From: Nectonema munidae
Taxonomy: Eukaryota; Nematomorpha; Nectonematoida; Nectonematidae
Length of the DNA stretch: 64,000 bases
NCBI GenBank assembly: GCA_030549495.1
Contig: JAUIRK010000376.1
Coordinates: forward strand, 713,501 to 777,500
Direction: 5' to 3'
Under the pieces are notes generated by a model, which made no database searches, had not been told where the DNA came from, and was given only the letters and a program-made list of their open reading frames with translations. A program made the translations under genes and the position numbers. Each line of letters opens with the position of its first letter. Position 1 is the first letter of the stretch. Of this stretch, positions 1-12,035 are shown one piece after another.

Positions 1-557
1 AAAATAATCAATTTTTTTAAAACTAATATATAATTTATTTTTAATATATTAAAATATATTTTTTTAACAAATTTATAAAGAAAATATTTTATAAATTAGT
101 TCGCATAGACATTATTATCAGCATCGAGGTAACAGAAATGGAAGACAAATCCATAAATTTTGACTTATTATCACTAAAATATAATGTTTTTTTAATATAT
201 ATAACTTTATTTGATTTTTTCTGAATTAGAGACTCGAGTTTTATATGTAAGTAAATTTTCACTCTGTTATCTCTTTTCGTTTATTCGAAATCAGGCTTTA
301 CTTTTGCAGCTTTTTTTGCAGCTTATTTTACACCTACCCGAAAAATAATAAGTAAAATTTTTTTGTTTTTAATAAAAAATAATTTAAATAGTATAAGATT
401 AAAAATCTTCATTCTTTTTCTTATAATTTTAGTTCTACAATTTTTTAGGATTGAACGGGTTAATGCCTTCTAAGGTTTGACAAGCACCTAATATGGAACT
501 ATATATCCCTTAATTTATGTATGTGAGGCGCATCAAACAACCTACAAACTATAAACC
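1..557. other. AT-rich intergenic flank, no gene seen
   Basis: This stretch lies left of the TTAA-flanked element that starts at 562. It is A+T rich with many stops in all frames. I see no coding segment, RNA gene or recognisable repeat end in it. Confidence 0.5.
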
Positions 558-659
558 TTAACCCTATTAGTGCTGGGCAAAATTTATCCGCAGTGCCCCC
601 CCCCCCTATTTTTCTCAGATATTAATAACTTTTAATGAATATTTTTAATGTTACATATA

Positions 660-1975
660 TATTTCAACTATCCTGAATTCAGTCGTGATGTCCATTTTTT
701 ATCAAACCTGTCAAAAAATTGATTTATATTTGACAGGTCATCTCAAAAAGGAACTTTTTATTTATATAATTATATAAAGTTTTTTACACATGAATACCCA
801 TTTTCAAATATGCTGAATTCAGTGGTGATATTCATTTTTTATGAAAATCAATCAAACCTGTCAAAAAATTGATTTATATTTGACAGCTCATCTCAAAAAG
901 GAACTTTTTATTTAAATAATTATATAAAGTTTTTAACACATGTATACCCATTTTCAAATATGCTGAATTTAGTGGTGATATTCATTTTTTTATGAAAATT
1001 AATCAAATTTGTCAAAAAATTGATCTAAATGTGACAGCTCATCTCAAAAAGGAACTTTTTATCTAAATAATTATATAAGGTTTTTTACACATGTATACCC
1101 ATTTTCAAATATGCTGAATTCAGTGGTGATATTCATTTTTTATGAAAATCAATGAAACTGTCAAAAAATTGATCTAAATGTAACAGCTCATCTCAAAAAG
1201 AACCTTTTTATCTAAATAATTTTATAATGTTTTTTACACATATATACTCATTTTCAGGCATGCTGAATTCAGTGGTGATATTCATTTTTAATGAAAATCA
1301 TTCAAACCTGTCAAAAAAGTGATTTACATATGACATCTCATCTCAAAAACGAAACTTTTTATCTAAATAATTATATAATGTTTTTTACACATATACACCC
1401 ATTTTCAAGCATGCTAAATTCAGCCGTGATATTCATTTTTTTTTTATAAAAATCAATTAAAGTTATCAAAGCATTGATTTATATATGACAGCTCATCTTA
1501 AAAAAGAAACTTTTTATCTAAGTAATAATATAAAGTTTTTTACACATATATACCCATTTTTAAGCACGCGTAATTCAGTGGTGATATTCATTTTTTTATG
1601 AAAATTAATCAAAACTGTCAAAAAATTGATTTAACCCCAAAAGAAAGGATCATGCACGGTTTTTTGAATTAGAGAATTACGTTTAATAGAAAGTATAGGG
1701 AGATGATGAAGTTTACCGTGTATATAGGCATTTTACACACATATACCCATGTTCAACTAGGCTGTGTTTACTGGTTATATTCCTTTTTTTTTTATAAAAA
1801 TTAGTCAAACCTGACAAAATAATTTAAATATTACAGCCCATATCAAAATTAAAATTTTTATTCTTATAAAAAGTTTTTTATACATTTCAAGTATGTAGAA
1901 TTTAATGGTGATGTTCATTTTTTATGAAATCAATAAAACCTGTCAAAAAATTGATTAAACCTGTAAATCAATGTC
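660..1975. repeat. Tandem array A, ~150 bp unit, about 8-9 copies
   Basis: The phrase GCTGAATTCAGTGGTGATAT or a close variant recurs at about 811, 961, 1112, 1261, 1412, 1568, 1757 and 1893, giving a period near 150 bp. Each unit also carries a TGTCAAAAAATTGATTTA-type block and an AGCTCATCTCAAAAAGGAAC-type block. Units are more diverged towards the right. The same units occur reversed at 40080-40500. Confidence 0.85.
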
Positions 1976-3149
1976 AAATATATAAACATAAAAATAACTT
2001 CTACTTGCAGTATTTCTCTGGGAATTATTTTCTTAATTTATTTAATAAACCAACTTTAGGTGTTTAATTCACTCAAAATATTTCATTCTACAGTAACTTA
2101 TGTAACTCGATAGGACCTCCATCTTTTTTGCTACAAATTCGTTATCGGCTCGTAGTCTCTACCTCATATTATAATGTACAGTATGTAATTTTGCTATTCA
2201 TTCCATGATGATCCTTTCTTAGTAGCTCTTTTTTCATTAGAAATTTATATTCTTCAATGTGTGTTCGAAAAATTTTTTATAAAAATAAAATTACTTTTTT
2301 CCTCTCTCAAAGCATTCTGATTAAAGAATCTTCTTGATGATCTTAGACTTTTTTATCAGTATCGTGTATTTTATTATCAGGCCAGAATATTTGTCAACCA
2401 ATCTCATTTCAAAGGATTTTTTATGATGAATCATTCGTGATGTTGATTGTTCAATTACAAAACGTTTTCCACGTTCTTCATCTAAAAATTATCTCTTTGA
2501 CGCAAAAGGAAAAATATGGACAAATTCAATTTAAATTAAAAATATCTTGATAGTGACTAAATTCTCACATATCGGCATCTGGGCCATTTTTGATAAAACT
2601 GACCTATTCTAAATTTTCAGATTTCCTACCCATCTTAGCTAAATGAAGAGGAACTTCTTTTTCACAGTCAAAATCTTTTTTGAAGCATCTAATATTATAT
2701 AATTAAACCACTTCATAGTTCATTAGAACATGGTAGATTTCAATTTAGTCAAGATACATATATTTTTTTTAATTATTTGTTTTGATCACATGTTCTCTTT
2801 TCAATTAGTTTTCAACTTGGTTCCTTCTCTCATACAAATTTTCAAAAGATTTTATAATACGTTTTGTTTTATTTTTAATAAATATTTCACACTCAAGATG
2901 ATTGTAGAAAGTATTATAAGCCAAAATATACAAAAAAAAGTACATTTTTACTATATACCTAATATGCAGCCATTTTTTTGAAAATTTTTTACAGAATTAA
3001 TTTTCAGGCATACATTACTAATTCAATTGCCACTTCGAGATATTTTTAACCGTATTATCCAAAATCCACTACAGAAATAAAATAAGCATAGTCGATTTGG
3101 TATAAAACAGATATATATTTTTTTTGAAGACAGTATCTAGAAGTAAACC
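1976..3149. other. Unique middle segment of the array element
   Basis: This segment lies between arrays A and B. It is repeated in reverse orientation at about 39380-40080: the CTACAAATTCGTTATCGGCT block at about 2140 matches the reverse strand near 39930, and the block around 2310-2350 matches 39690-39740. No convincing reading frame was found on either strand, so it looks like non-coding element body. Confidence 0.55.
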
Positions 3150-3960
3150 GCAAGTCTGATTGAAGCTTTCAGATATTTTAAAACCATAAATGCCAAACCT
3201 AAGTCCAAAAATGAAACCAGCATCTTCCATTTGGCATAAAAACAGATATTTTATTTAAATTTCAAAAATATTTCTGTTGACATTAGACGTAAATCGAACA
3301 TTTGACTGACACTTTCAGACATTTAAAACATCAAAATGCAAAAAAAATGATTTCAGAAATAAAAATTATCATGGTCGAATTGGTATAAAAACATATATTT
3401 CATGTAAAATTAGAGAGAATATTTTGGAATATAGTTTTCAGACATAAACCGCAAATTTGATTGACACTAGCAGTAAAATCTCTAAATGCGAAAACTGTGT
3501 TCAGAAATGAAATCATTATGATCTATTTGCTATAAAAACATATATTTCATGTAAAATGTGAATTAATATTTTTGGAAACAAATATTAGAACTAAACGCAA
3601 ATTTGATTAATACTTATAGGTATTTTCAAATTCAAACTGCAAAAATTGAGTCTATAAATGAAACTAGCACGGTTGATTTGGTATAAAAACATATTTAATT
3701 GTAAAATTTTAATGAATGTTTTTAAAGACAATTTTTAGAAGTAAACCTCAAATTTGATTAACACTTATAGGTATTTTCAAATCCTAAATGTAAAAAATGA
3801 GTCCAGAAATGAAAACAGCATGACCGATTTAGTATAAAAACATATATTTTATGTAAAATTTGAAGGTATATTTTATTAGATAAATTTTGATTGACATTTT
3901 CTAAAAAGTAGTCAGGGTTATTGAAAAAATTAAATATATAAAGTGTTTTGCGTTCCAAAC
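3150..3960. repeat. Tandem array B, ~147 bp unit, about 6 copies
   Basis: The motif TTTGATTGACACTTTCAGAC and relatives recurs at about 3157, 3302, 3448, 3601, 3751 and 3888. Each unit carries a GGTCGATTTGGTATAAAAAC-type block. The sequence is unlike array A although the period is almost the same. A shorter array of the same unit lies at 36440-36950. Confidence 0.8.
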
Positions 3961-4220
3961 TGTAAATAATTATAAATTTTCAGGGTATTATATAATATAG
4001 ATCCTAAGTTATAAGGTTAAGTACAGATAATGTCAAAATTTTACTGAAAAATTTTAATTTTTGATTGACAGTTTTGGAGGTAATGTTGCACTATCCGTGC
4101 ATTGATGAAAAGCAATTTTAATTGGAAAGAAGTTGTTCAATGATATAATGCTTTCATATGTCAATCTTATAGATAGTTTGAGTATGTAATGAAGAGGGTG
4201 ATGTGTTTCGTAGACAGATA

Positions 4221-4400
4221 ATCTCTGAAGTCGGAAAATCTCTGAAGTAAGTTCTTTGTGCATAAGCCGCTCTCTCTCTCTCTCTAGCTTGCTTATCTTC
4301 CCTTGTGTTATATTTTCTATGTCACTTTTCTACGCCAATATCACAACGCCGGGAAACAATTTATAAAAGAGATGAGGAAGTTTAAAGCTTCATAATAACT
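4221..4400. repeat. Internal inverted repeat arm (partner 6075-6300)
   Basis: The segment with AAGTCGGAAAATCTCTGAAG, a CT microsatellite at 4268-4286 and a GCCAATATCACAAC block reappears reversed at 6075-6300, where the microsatellite has become a degenerate AGAGAGAGGGAGGAG run. The two arms bracket about 1.7 kb holding a MITE and short hAT-like termini. This is either a foldback insertion or a rearranged hAT interior. Confidence 0.65.
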
Positions 4401-5453
4401 CACTCAAAGTGAATCTTCACTCACTAAAGTGTAACCTTTCTTCTGAAGAAAAATAGACTTTAACCAGGGGTGTGCAAATTCAACGGCGAGTACAATTTTT
4501 AAAAATATCTGAGTATCTGGGCCATTTACTCAAAGTAAGTACATATTGATTCTCCTGGTTTAACATAAATTAATTATTTGAAAAACATTAAAAAATCATT
4601 TTTATTATTATTAAGAAAAGATACACACTCGAAAGATTAATATAAAACAGATGAAGAATAACGACCACAAGACAATATTTTAGTAGCAAGTGAAAAACAA
4701 CCACCCCGCATGACCCTTTTGAAGAACCACTACCCCAAATAGTTTTCCAATAATATTATACAGAATATACCACTGAAGCAAAATAAAAAAAATTTATTTA
4801 GTAAAAACTAAAATATTAAAATTTTGGTTTAGTAAATGCAAAATAAAATCTTGAAAATTCATTTTGTGAGAATTAAAAAAATAAATAATAAGTATACATC
4901 TATAATATTATATACCTGACTTGCAATACAGGATATTGTTTCAAGATTATACAGTGTTATAAGATTAAATATATACTAGTGATTATATATATAGTATGTT
5001 TTCAGGAAATCAGTATCAGTGTAATCCGATTAAAAATACTTTGTTTAGTATACGCTCGATTTAATTATACAATACACATTTCAAAGTTTAAATAAATATA
5101 AAACTCAACAGAAGAATAGCCACCCTAAAAATCTCTCTTCTGAAGAATAGCCACCCCAGAATTGTTGGGTTGGTTGTTCTTTATATGATCCCAAAACAGT
5201 TAAAAAATTAAGGTAATCAGTCCACAAAAAACAGAAATGTCCGCTTACTCGTGAGCAATTAAAAAAATGGTCATCAATCTCAGAGCCGGTGCTAGGAATT
5301 GCGGGGCGCAATTATAATTCTGATAGAGGGGCCTCGACTCTACATAGTAAAATTTATCGGTGTTTATATTTAATATAAAAAACACAGGAAAAAAGACATT
5401 AAAAAATTTTTAAGCCACTATGGATACTTTTATTGCTTTACTTTTAACATTAA

Positions 5454-5582
5454 CCCGTTAACGCCCAATGCCGACTATAGTCGACTTTACAAAAATAAAA
5501 TCGTCTGCGTTTATCAAAGCTCTTTAATTCATATCTTCTGCTTTACATGAGATATCGTCTGATTATTCTGGTCGTCAACGGG
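5454..5582. mobile_element. Short TTAA-type MITE (piggyBac-like), copy a
   Basis: TTAA at 5450-5453 is followed by CCCGTTAACGCCCAATGCC. The right end read inward begins CCCGTTGACGACCAGAATA, an inverted match. The interior has the family signature ATCGTCTGCGTTT and GATATCGTCTGATT found in the copies at 24863 and 52461. The right TTAA is not kept. Confidence 0.65.
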
Positions 5583-6364
5583 GAGGGGCAAACTAGGCAA
5601 TACATATACTCCTTTAGAAAACGATTCTTCTTGCTTTTTTATTAGCAATATTTTTCGAGATATAATTCTAAAATGTAGTTTATTAATTTTTAAAAACCTC
5701 TTTCAAAAACCTTCTAAGACTTAAAGTAATAAAAACTAAATTTTAGAACATGAATTTATAGATTTTGGTTGGCTGTCTGTAAATATTAATATTTTCATGT
5801 GATTTTAAAATTTTAGAGAAAAAATTTCTTTTTTGAAATTTGAAGCTGTATAAAACTTAAATGTATAAACTTAAAGGATAAACTTATAGTAAAAATGGAG
5901 AATATTCTTATCGCAGCACTAATGCAATAAGTAAGGAGGGCGAGAATGATTGTGGGAAAATCCACACATGTGAAAATAATAGTACTAACTTATGTGCTAA
6001 TAAAATGCCCGAGTTAGTATTACCAAATAGTAATGATGGATGATACAATGTGTAGCTCAGTTAATTGAAATAAAACATTAAATTTCCTCATCTCTTTATA
6101 AATTTTTTCCCAGTGTAAGTGATATTGGCGTAGATGTCACAATTTGGTGAGTAAGAAAAGTGAAAGAGAAAATGTAACAGAGAGGAAGATGGCCAGCTAG
6201 AGAGAGGGAGGAGCGCCTTATGCACAAAGCGTGAAAAATTATTACTTCACAGATTTTCCATGGAACTTCAGTGATTTTCCGACTTCAGAGACTTTCCTAG
6301 AACCGTTTATACAATTAAGAATATAATAGGTTTTAAAGAATATATAGGTTTTAGACTCGAAAAC

Positions 6365-7157
6365 AAAATGGGATGGTATAGTTTTAATGATAGAACGATT
6401 TCTTGAAATAAAATCTTGTGTTGCAAAAAGCTTAATTGACAAAAGTTTCCGAATCTGAAACCAAGTTTTTATGTGATCTAATGAATACTCTGAAGCCGAT
6501 CAAAATTGCTACTGAAAGAATCTGTAGTAGGGATTCAAATCTTTTGACAGCTGAAGCTGCGTTTGAGTTCATCTTTGAGGAGCTAGATTCTCTTAGTACT
6601 GCTTTGTCTTCAAAAGTTAAAGATTATTTTATTTCCAGAATAAGTGTCAGAAGAAACGTAGAACTTATTAGTCTTTTAGAATATTTAAATTCTGGCAAAA
6701 ATTATTATCAAAGATCAATCAAAAGTTTGACACTTTTAGACCCACACCAAGTTCGTGAACTTTTGATCAATTTGTTAAAGAAAGAAGGAAAAAACAAAAA
6801 CGAAAGCATAAATATAAATGAAGAAATTCAAGTGGAAAGTGAAAAAAGTACAAAAGTTTGAATGAAAAGCTTGAAAGCACAGTTAAAAATAAAATGTATC
6901 CAAGAAATGAAATGTTTACTAATAATGGAAATACTAGTTACTCTAAAGATGTAGAAGCGCTTGAAGCAACAGGAAAAATGTCAATTCAACTCGAAAACTT
7001 ATTTAATAATTTAAAATGTATTCCACCAACATCAACGGAGTCTGAAAGAATATTTTCTTCTGCTGTGATTTTTGTCACTAAGCTTAGAACAAAGCTTAGT
7101 GACAAAAGTATCAATAGCTTGATTTTTTTAAGAAATTTTTTTAAACTTTCAAAATAA
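6365..7157 (+). pseudogene. hAT transposase, C-terminal part with dimerisation domain
   Basis: Two open segments (6436-6861 and 6858-7157) overlap by four bases in different frames, so a frameshift separates them. In-frame homologous sequence extends back to about 6365. The first part reads as the middle-to-late region of a hAT transposase, including LCDLMNTLKPIKIATERICS and AEAAFEFIFEELDSLS. The second ends with the hAT dimerisation signature PPTSTESERIFSSA, then LRTKLSDKSINSLIFLRNFF. The N-terminal zinc finger and the first catalytic region are missing. It lies inside the hAT with the GTTTTGGA duplication, whose own gene it most likely is. Confidence 0.85.
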
Positions 7158-7354
7158 ATAAATTTTTCTGAAATTTTTGATAATTTTTAATAAGTTTAAA
7201 TTATTGAAAGTTGTATTTTTCTAGATGGGTTTTAGATTTGTTAAACTTCAAAAAAGTTCGAGAATTCTCGAGAAATCTCGATATATTATTTTTTCTATCG
7301 AGAAATCTCGATTCGAGAAAAATTGCCAAAATATTAAACCCTAGATGCAACACA

Positions 7355-7907
7355 GTCTGTGTTTCTCTCTCTTCACTACTATACACCTACACACACATAG
7401 AAATTGAAGACCAGTATTATGGACAATACAGGCATAGTGCAACATGGACGAGATATTTAAAAAGAGGAAGTGATAAGACAATATTAAATTTGTGCTAAAA
7501 TTTTAATCAAGAGTTATTGAATTTTCAAGACGCAATAACATTTGTGAAATACCCTCTCCTTCCCTGTTTCACTGTTGTTATAACTCAAGTGTGTATGATG
7601 AATCTAAAAAGATTTGTGTTGGTAACCCATATAGTATAAGAGAGCGTCCCTGTCTCATACAGCTCATCATCTCTTCATCACAGCATTATGCATAGACACG
7701 TTACATCGCACTATATGTGTATCATGTAGATATACTCGTATTATGGAGGCAGGCATAGACTGTATTTGCTAAAATGCACGTATAGTACGATACTCAAACT
7801 ATAATCGCATTAAAGAAAAGATTGACATATGAAAGCATTATATCATTGAACAACTTCTTTCCAATTAAAATTGCTTTTCTTCAATGCACGGATAGTGCAA
7901 CATTACT
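7355..7907. repeat. hAT right-end module, shared with 56960-57440
   Basis: The block from the CTCTCTCTTCACTACTATAC region through GGACAATACAGGCATAGTGC and GTGTTGGTAACCCATATAGT recurs at 57150-57370. The last part (7720-7907) is the reverse complement of 56963-57150. A ~155 bp stretch at about 7460-7612 is present here but absent from the other copy, so it is an insertion here or a deletion there. Confidence 0.7.
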
Positions 7908-8149
7908 GTTTTGGACATGGAAGGGTCATTCAACTACCATGAAAATTGTTTCAAAAGATGCAGCTGGCGATTTTAGGAAAAGTCACAAAATTTGAAGCGA
8001 TATGATTCAGTCAATTTTCTACAATTAATTTTTTAGTGAAGGCTTCTAATAGCACTAATAGGGTTATAGCAACTCTTACATAGAAAATTTGAGAGGGGGG
8101 GGGGAGAATGTCATTTTACGTTTTACGCCCCCTACACTATTAGGGTTAA

Positions 8150-9659
8150 ACCGAATTTTCACATAACTTTTAATTTTTCCTTTAAATCAGATAAAAATAA
8201 AATACATAGTATCTTGTCAAAGCAATCTCCGCATATTTTAATGCCTCAAGAGGTTTGCTATGTTCCTAATACTAAGATGTGTAATTATTTGAACTTTGAA
8301 ATTTTAAGTTTAATTAAAGGGTTTTGAAGTAAGGTGTTTAGAGACGGTGCTTCAATACATAAACGTCTTCGGTGAATCCAGACTTGAAAACTCTTCACGG
8401 TACATTTACGTTTACCTTTAAAAATAACTATGAAGAATTTATTATACAAATACAAATTATAAAATACATGTTACAAAACACACTAGTCGTATAGACAAAC
8501 AAAATAAATATCACATGACACAAAAACAAAACGATAAAAAAGAAATAGTTATTTGTATAAATAGTTGAGAAAAAGTTCCTAAAAACCGCTTGAACCTACA
8601 ACCATTTTGTATTAAAAATAAAAATAAGCAAAGATGAAGTACAAACATTTATGAATAAAAACAAGAAAAACAATTTTTAATGTTACATTTATTATCATAT
8701 TCAGAAAAGAAATAAAAGTAAAATTTTTTTAACTATAGGTAAGCCTTAGAAAAAATATTTTTTTCAACACTTTTATTCTATTATAACTTCATTTTTTGTT
8801 GCGGCACTTTTTAACCCGATCATCGCAGATTATCTAACTAGATAGTGGAGAAAATTCGGAGGAAATAAAAGCTATTATGATTTGATTTTATTCGAGCAAA
8901 TATATCTTTAAATTTACAAATTTTTTACCAAAACAAGTAGATTGAGACGCTACTCAATTTCCAATAAATTCACTTGCTGAAAGATTTAAATTATCCTTTG
9001 AATTTTTATGCTATTTTCCTTGATTTTCTGATAAACCTTGTATAAATTATTAATTTAATGAAAAGTTAAGATTATGTCTTTATGCAATAATTAAAAGGCC
9101 CAAAAATTTCAAAAAACATAGGTGCTCTAAAATTCCCACAAGAACCAAAAATTTAAATATATTTAATTTGCAAGAACAGAGCTGGACTCAAACCATATTT
9201 TTTTTTGAGAAAAAGTGATTTTATTGATACGATAAAAAAATTAGACTAAAATAAATTTTAATTGTATGTCCTAGGACTATAAAATTAATATTTAGCTTTA
9301 TAATTGCTAAAAACAAAAATGATCAAAATTTAACAGCCGAAAATTTTAAATGAACCAAATGACAGAAAATTAACATTTTCTACCAAGATGTAACAATAAT
9401 TTTTATAATTTCAATTATAGATCAATAGCTGTTACATTTGTCCATAGTATAACTTTTTACTCAGGAATATATAAATATTTTTCTCAGAAATAAATTTTTC
9501 AATAAAAAACAAAATAATATATTTTTTTTGAAATATTTTTTTCCAAAAATTCTAAATAAAAATAAAATATTCCTTGATTTTACCTCGCACTTGATATTCT
9601 TTACACAATTCTACAGGGCTAAACTAAAATAATTAAAATGTTCTCAATTTTGAAGCCTT
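8150..9659. other. AT-rich intergenic DNA, nothing recognised
   Basis: Stops are dense in all frames. I see no repeat end, exon-like segment or RNA gene that I can support. Confidence 0.5.
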
Positions 9660-9665
9660 TTTGAT

Positions 9666-9808
9666 ATAAAGCTAAAGGTACCGTGGGTGTGTTTTCATTG
9701 ACAAGGCACTGATGTACCGCAACTATGAAGAAATTGGAATCGATGAGAAATCGAACCCAGAGGCTTCGGTGCTAAGTCCATCATCTCAACAAACCTACCA
9801 TGTTAGCA
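9666..9808 (-). repeat. tRNA-derived SINE copy (minus)
   Basis: Reverse-complement copy of the repeat at 12040-12175. Read on the minus strand it has GTTTGTTGAGATGATGGACT (A-box region) and, about 30 bases on, GGGTTCGATTTC, which fits a pol III B box. The following body contains CGGTACATCAGTGCCTTGTC. Two dispersed copies sharing a tRNA-like head and the same body argue for a SINE, not a tRNA gene. Confidence 0.7.
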
Positions 9809-9809
9809 A

Positions 9810-10914
9810 ATTTTTTTCTAAAATAATTTCTTTTAGGAAAAAATCAATAAATTTATAATATTATATTATTTCTAAAAATCTTTTTAGTATCAAACTAATT
9901 CAGTAAAAAATGGTTCATTTATCAAATTATTTTATGAAATATGTTGAATTTCATAATTTTTCTAAAAGATATATTGAAAGAATAATTAACTATAATTTTC
10001 CAGGGTATTGTGAAAATAGAGGTACTTATTTTTAAAGTCTTATACTTTCATTACTTTTAGTTCTACTATTTTTCAAGTGCTATCTCGTTTTTTGAAAGTA
10101 AAATCATTCATAATTTTATACTTTGAAATATCGCGATCCTTTATTAATTTTTAGCATTGTTCCTGATATTCGCTTTTTAAAGCAAAACATCTATCGTTTT
10201 AAGGCTTTTAAATTTTTTTATTTTATGAATCTTTAATTAATGTAATATATTCTCATGCTCCGCATATAGTTCATTTTTGCTGTGGTTGATTATGTTCCCA
10301 CTAACTTTATAAAATTTTAATATTGGGCATACATCCAGGGAATAAGACCCTTAATAATTTTAGTTTATCACGAAATTTTAGCTTTTAATTTTTAATTTTG
10401 ATTTTATTCTTTTGTATCAAAGCATTAACGCCTTCATCATAACAATACTTTCATCTTTGAATTACCTTTTTTGGAATTATATTTTATATAACCTACATAA
10501 TAACAAAAATTTTTAGGATAAAGAGACAAATATAAATATAGTGTACGAAATAGATACAATAAAATGATAAGTAAACTATTTTTAAACTGAAAAATAGTAA
10601 AAAGCGACGATCAACCAAATTAGCGTTAGATCAAATTAAAGCCACTGCAGAAATTCTATATAAGTTTTAACAAATGCTTGTAATGATTTTCTGAGCAGGG
10701 GCGCACATCCTCAAAATTATTGAGGGGGGCGAAATTTTTTTGTTGCAATTTTCATAATTAGTGGTGTGGAAATACCACGGGAGACCAAATAAAATAGAGT
10801 GCATTAAGCGCATACCCAAAGTCCTAAATTTATAAGACTACTTTATATTTTTTTACAAAATTGGTGAATTAAAATACTATACTTCCAGCAAAAATATTTT
10901 AATTAAATTTGCAT
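9810..10914. other. AT-rich intergenic DNA
   Basis: No gene is visible. A possible hAT-like terminus, CAGGGGCGCACATCC, begins near 10697, but no matching partner or duplication was found. Confidence 0.45.
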
Positions 10915-10923
10915 ATCGAATAT

Positions 10924-11508
10924 CGTGCGCAGAAAAAATTCTCCCAATTAAAAAGTAGGAAAAAACGCCACCAGTAAAAATGCCCCAATTTAAAATTAGG
11001 AAAAAATGCCCCAAAACAAAAAAAATTCAAAAAATTATTAATTAAAATTAAAAAAAAATTTTTTTTAAAGATATGTCAAATAGAGGTTTTTTGTAAAAAA
11101 AAATTAACTTTTCATCTAAAACATTTAAAATTTAATTAAAGTAAACTAAAAAACTCAGCATACGACAATTTTTTAAATACCAAAATTTTTTTTATAAAAC
11201 AGTAAATATTTTTGGACTTTGTGTGTATCAGAACACTTTCTAAATATAATTTGTATTTTAACTGATTTTAAGAACACATTCCCACAAATCTGCACCTTTG
11301 CTATTGTTTTCAAGAACTTTATAAAGAAAAAAACCCTATAGATTAAGAAATTTTAGAAATTTAGCCTTTCAAATCGGTACCAAATAAAAATATTTATATA
11401 ATTTAAAAAAATCCTGAAAATCAAAAATTAGGGGGCATTTTTTCCTACTTTTTATATAAGGGCATTTATTCTGGAGGCATTTTTTCCGGGGCATTTTTAC
11501 TTACAATC
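10924..11508. mobile_element. Foldback-type MITE with 9 bp target duplication
   Basis: ATCGAATAT is duplicated at 10915-10923 and 11509-11517. Inside, both ends carry inverted GGAAAAAATGCCCC-type blocks: left at about 10940-11010 and right at about 11429-11505. Each arm contains the block two or three times in imperfect tandem. The 9 bp duplication is typical of Mutator-like elements, so MULE-type mobilisation is plausible. No transposase is present; length is 585 bp. Confidence 0.7.
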
Positions 11509-11517
11509 ATCGAATAT

Positions 11518-12035
11518 ACACTAGTTTAATAAAATCCAAAATTTTTAGGGGGTGGAATAGGCTTTTCATTTGAAAAAGGAAGTAGTCTACCAGGCACATT
11601 ACAGGAATTGATGAAAGAATATTTGATTCATAGAGAAAACAAATAACTGAATGTTGGATAGTTTTATATAAGTGAATGTAGTCTAAAGGCAAAGAGTCTA
11701 CTAGACAGTAGACACCCTGCGGTGTTTATATGAAAAAATGTGATTGATTAAGGGGCAAGGGTATAAAATGAAGTTATAATTGTGTAAACAAAAAATTAAG
11801 ATAGCATTATTTCAATTTATTCAGCATCATTCAAAAATAGTTTAAAAGCTAAATTGATACAAGCTACAAAAAGTAAAATAACTTTTAACATTTTGCAATG
11901 ATTTGCCTTTTATATAATAACTTTTAAGGAAAAAAGTCTATCAGAAAAAGTTATAGAGCTTCAACAAAAACAAAAATTTTAGAGCATAACTTAAGTTTTT
12001 TGAAAACTAATTTGACGCATCCCCTACAGCATACT
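11518..12035. other. AT-rich intergenic DNA
   Basis: I see no coding signal or repeat ends in this stretch. Confidence 0.45.

Larger units (their letters stand above)
4079..7907 (+). mobile_element. hAT DNA transposon, long terminal inverted repeats, internally rearranged
   Basis: A perfect 8 bp duplication, GTTTTGGA, flanks it at 4071-4078 and 7908-7915, which is diagnostic of hAT insertion. The ends are inverted for about 120 bp, beginning GGTAATGTTGCACTATCC on the left and AGTAATGTTGCACTATCC on the right read inward. The body holds the C-terminal part of a hAT transposase (6365-7157), an internal inverted pair (4221-4400 with 6075-6300), a piggyBac-type MITE (5454-5582) and other short hAT-like ends (CAGGGGTGTGCAAATTC at 4466). 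A related copy lies at 56960-57440. The element sits inside the array element at 562-8145, so it is the younger insertion. Confidence 0.85.
562..8145. mobile_element. TTAA-flanked, array-bearing DNA element (non-autonomous, piggyBac-like ends), interrupted by a hAT
   Basis: Both outer ends abut TTAA (558-561 and 8146-8149), and the termini are inverted: CCCTATTAGTG on the left and CCCTAATAGTG on the right strand read inward. About 30-50 bp in, the left end carries a run of 11 C (596-606) and the right end a run of 10 G (8095-8104), so the inverted repeat continues past the tip. A second copy of the tip motif lies at about 8053-8063 and could be an alternative right end. The interior is a ~150 bp tandem array (about 660-1975), a unique stretch, a different ~147 bp array (about 3150-3960) and a short tail. 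The hAT at 4079-7907 splits it; without that insertion the element is about 3.75 kb. No transposase is visible, so it is probably mobilised in trans by a piggyBac- or Kolobok-type enzyme (inference). Confidence 0.6.
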
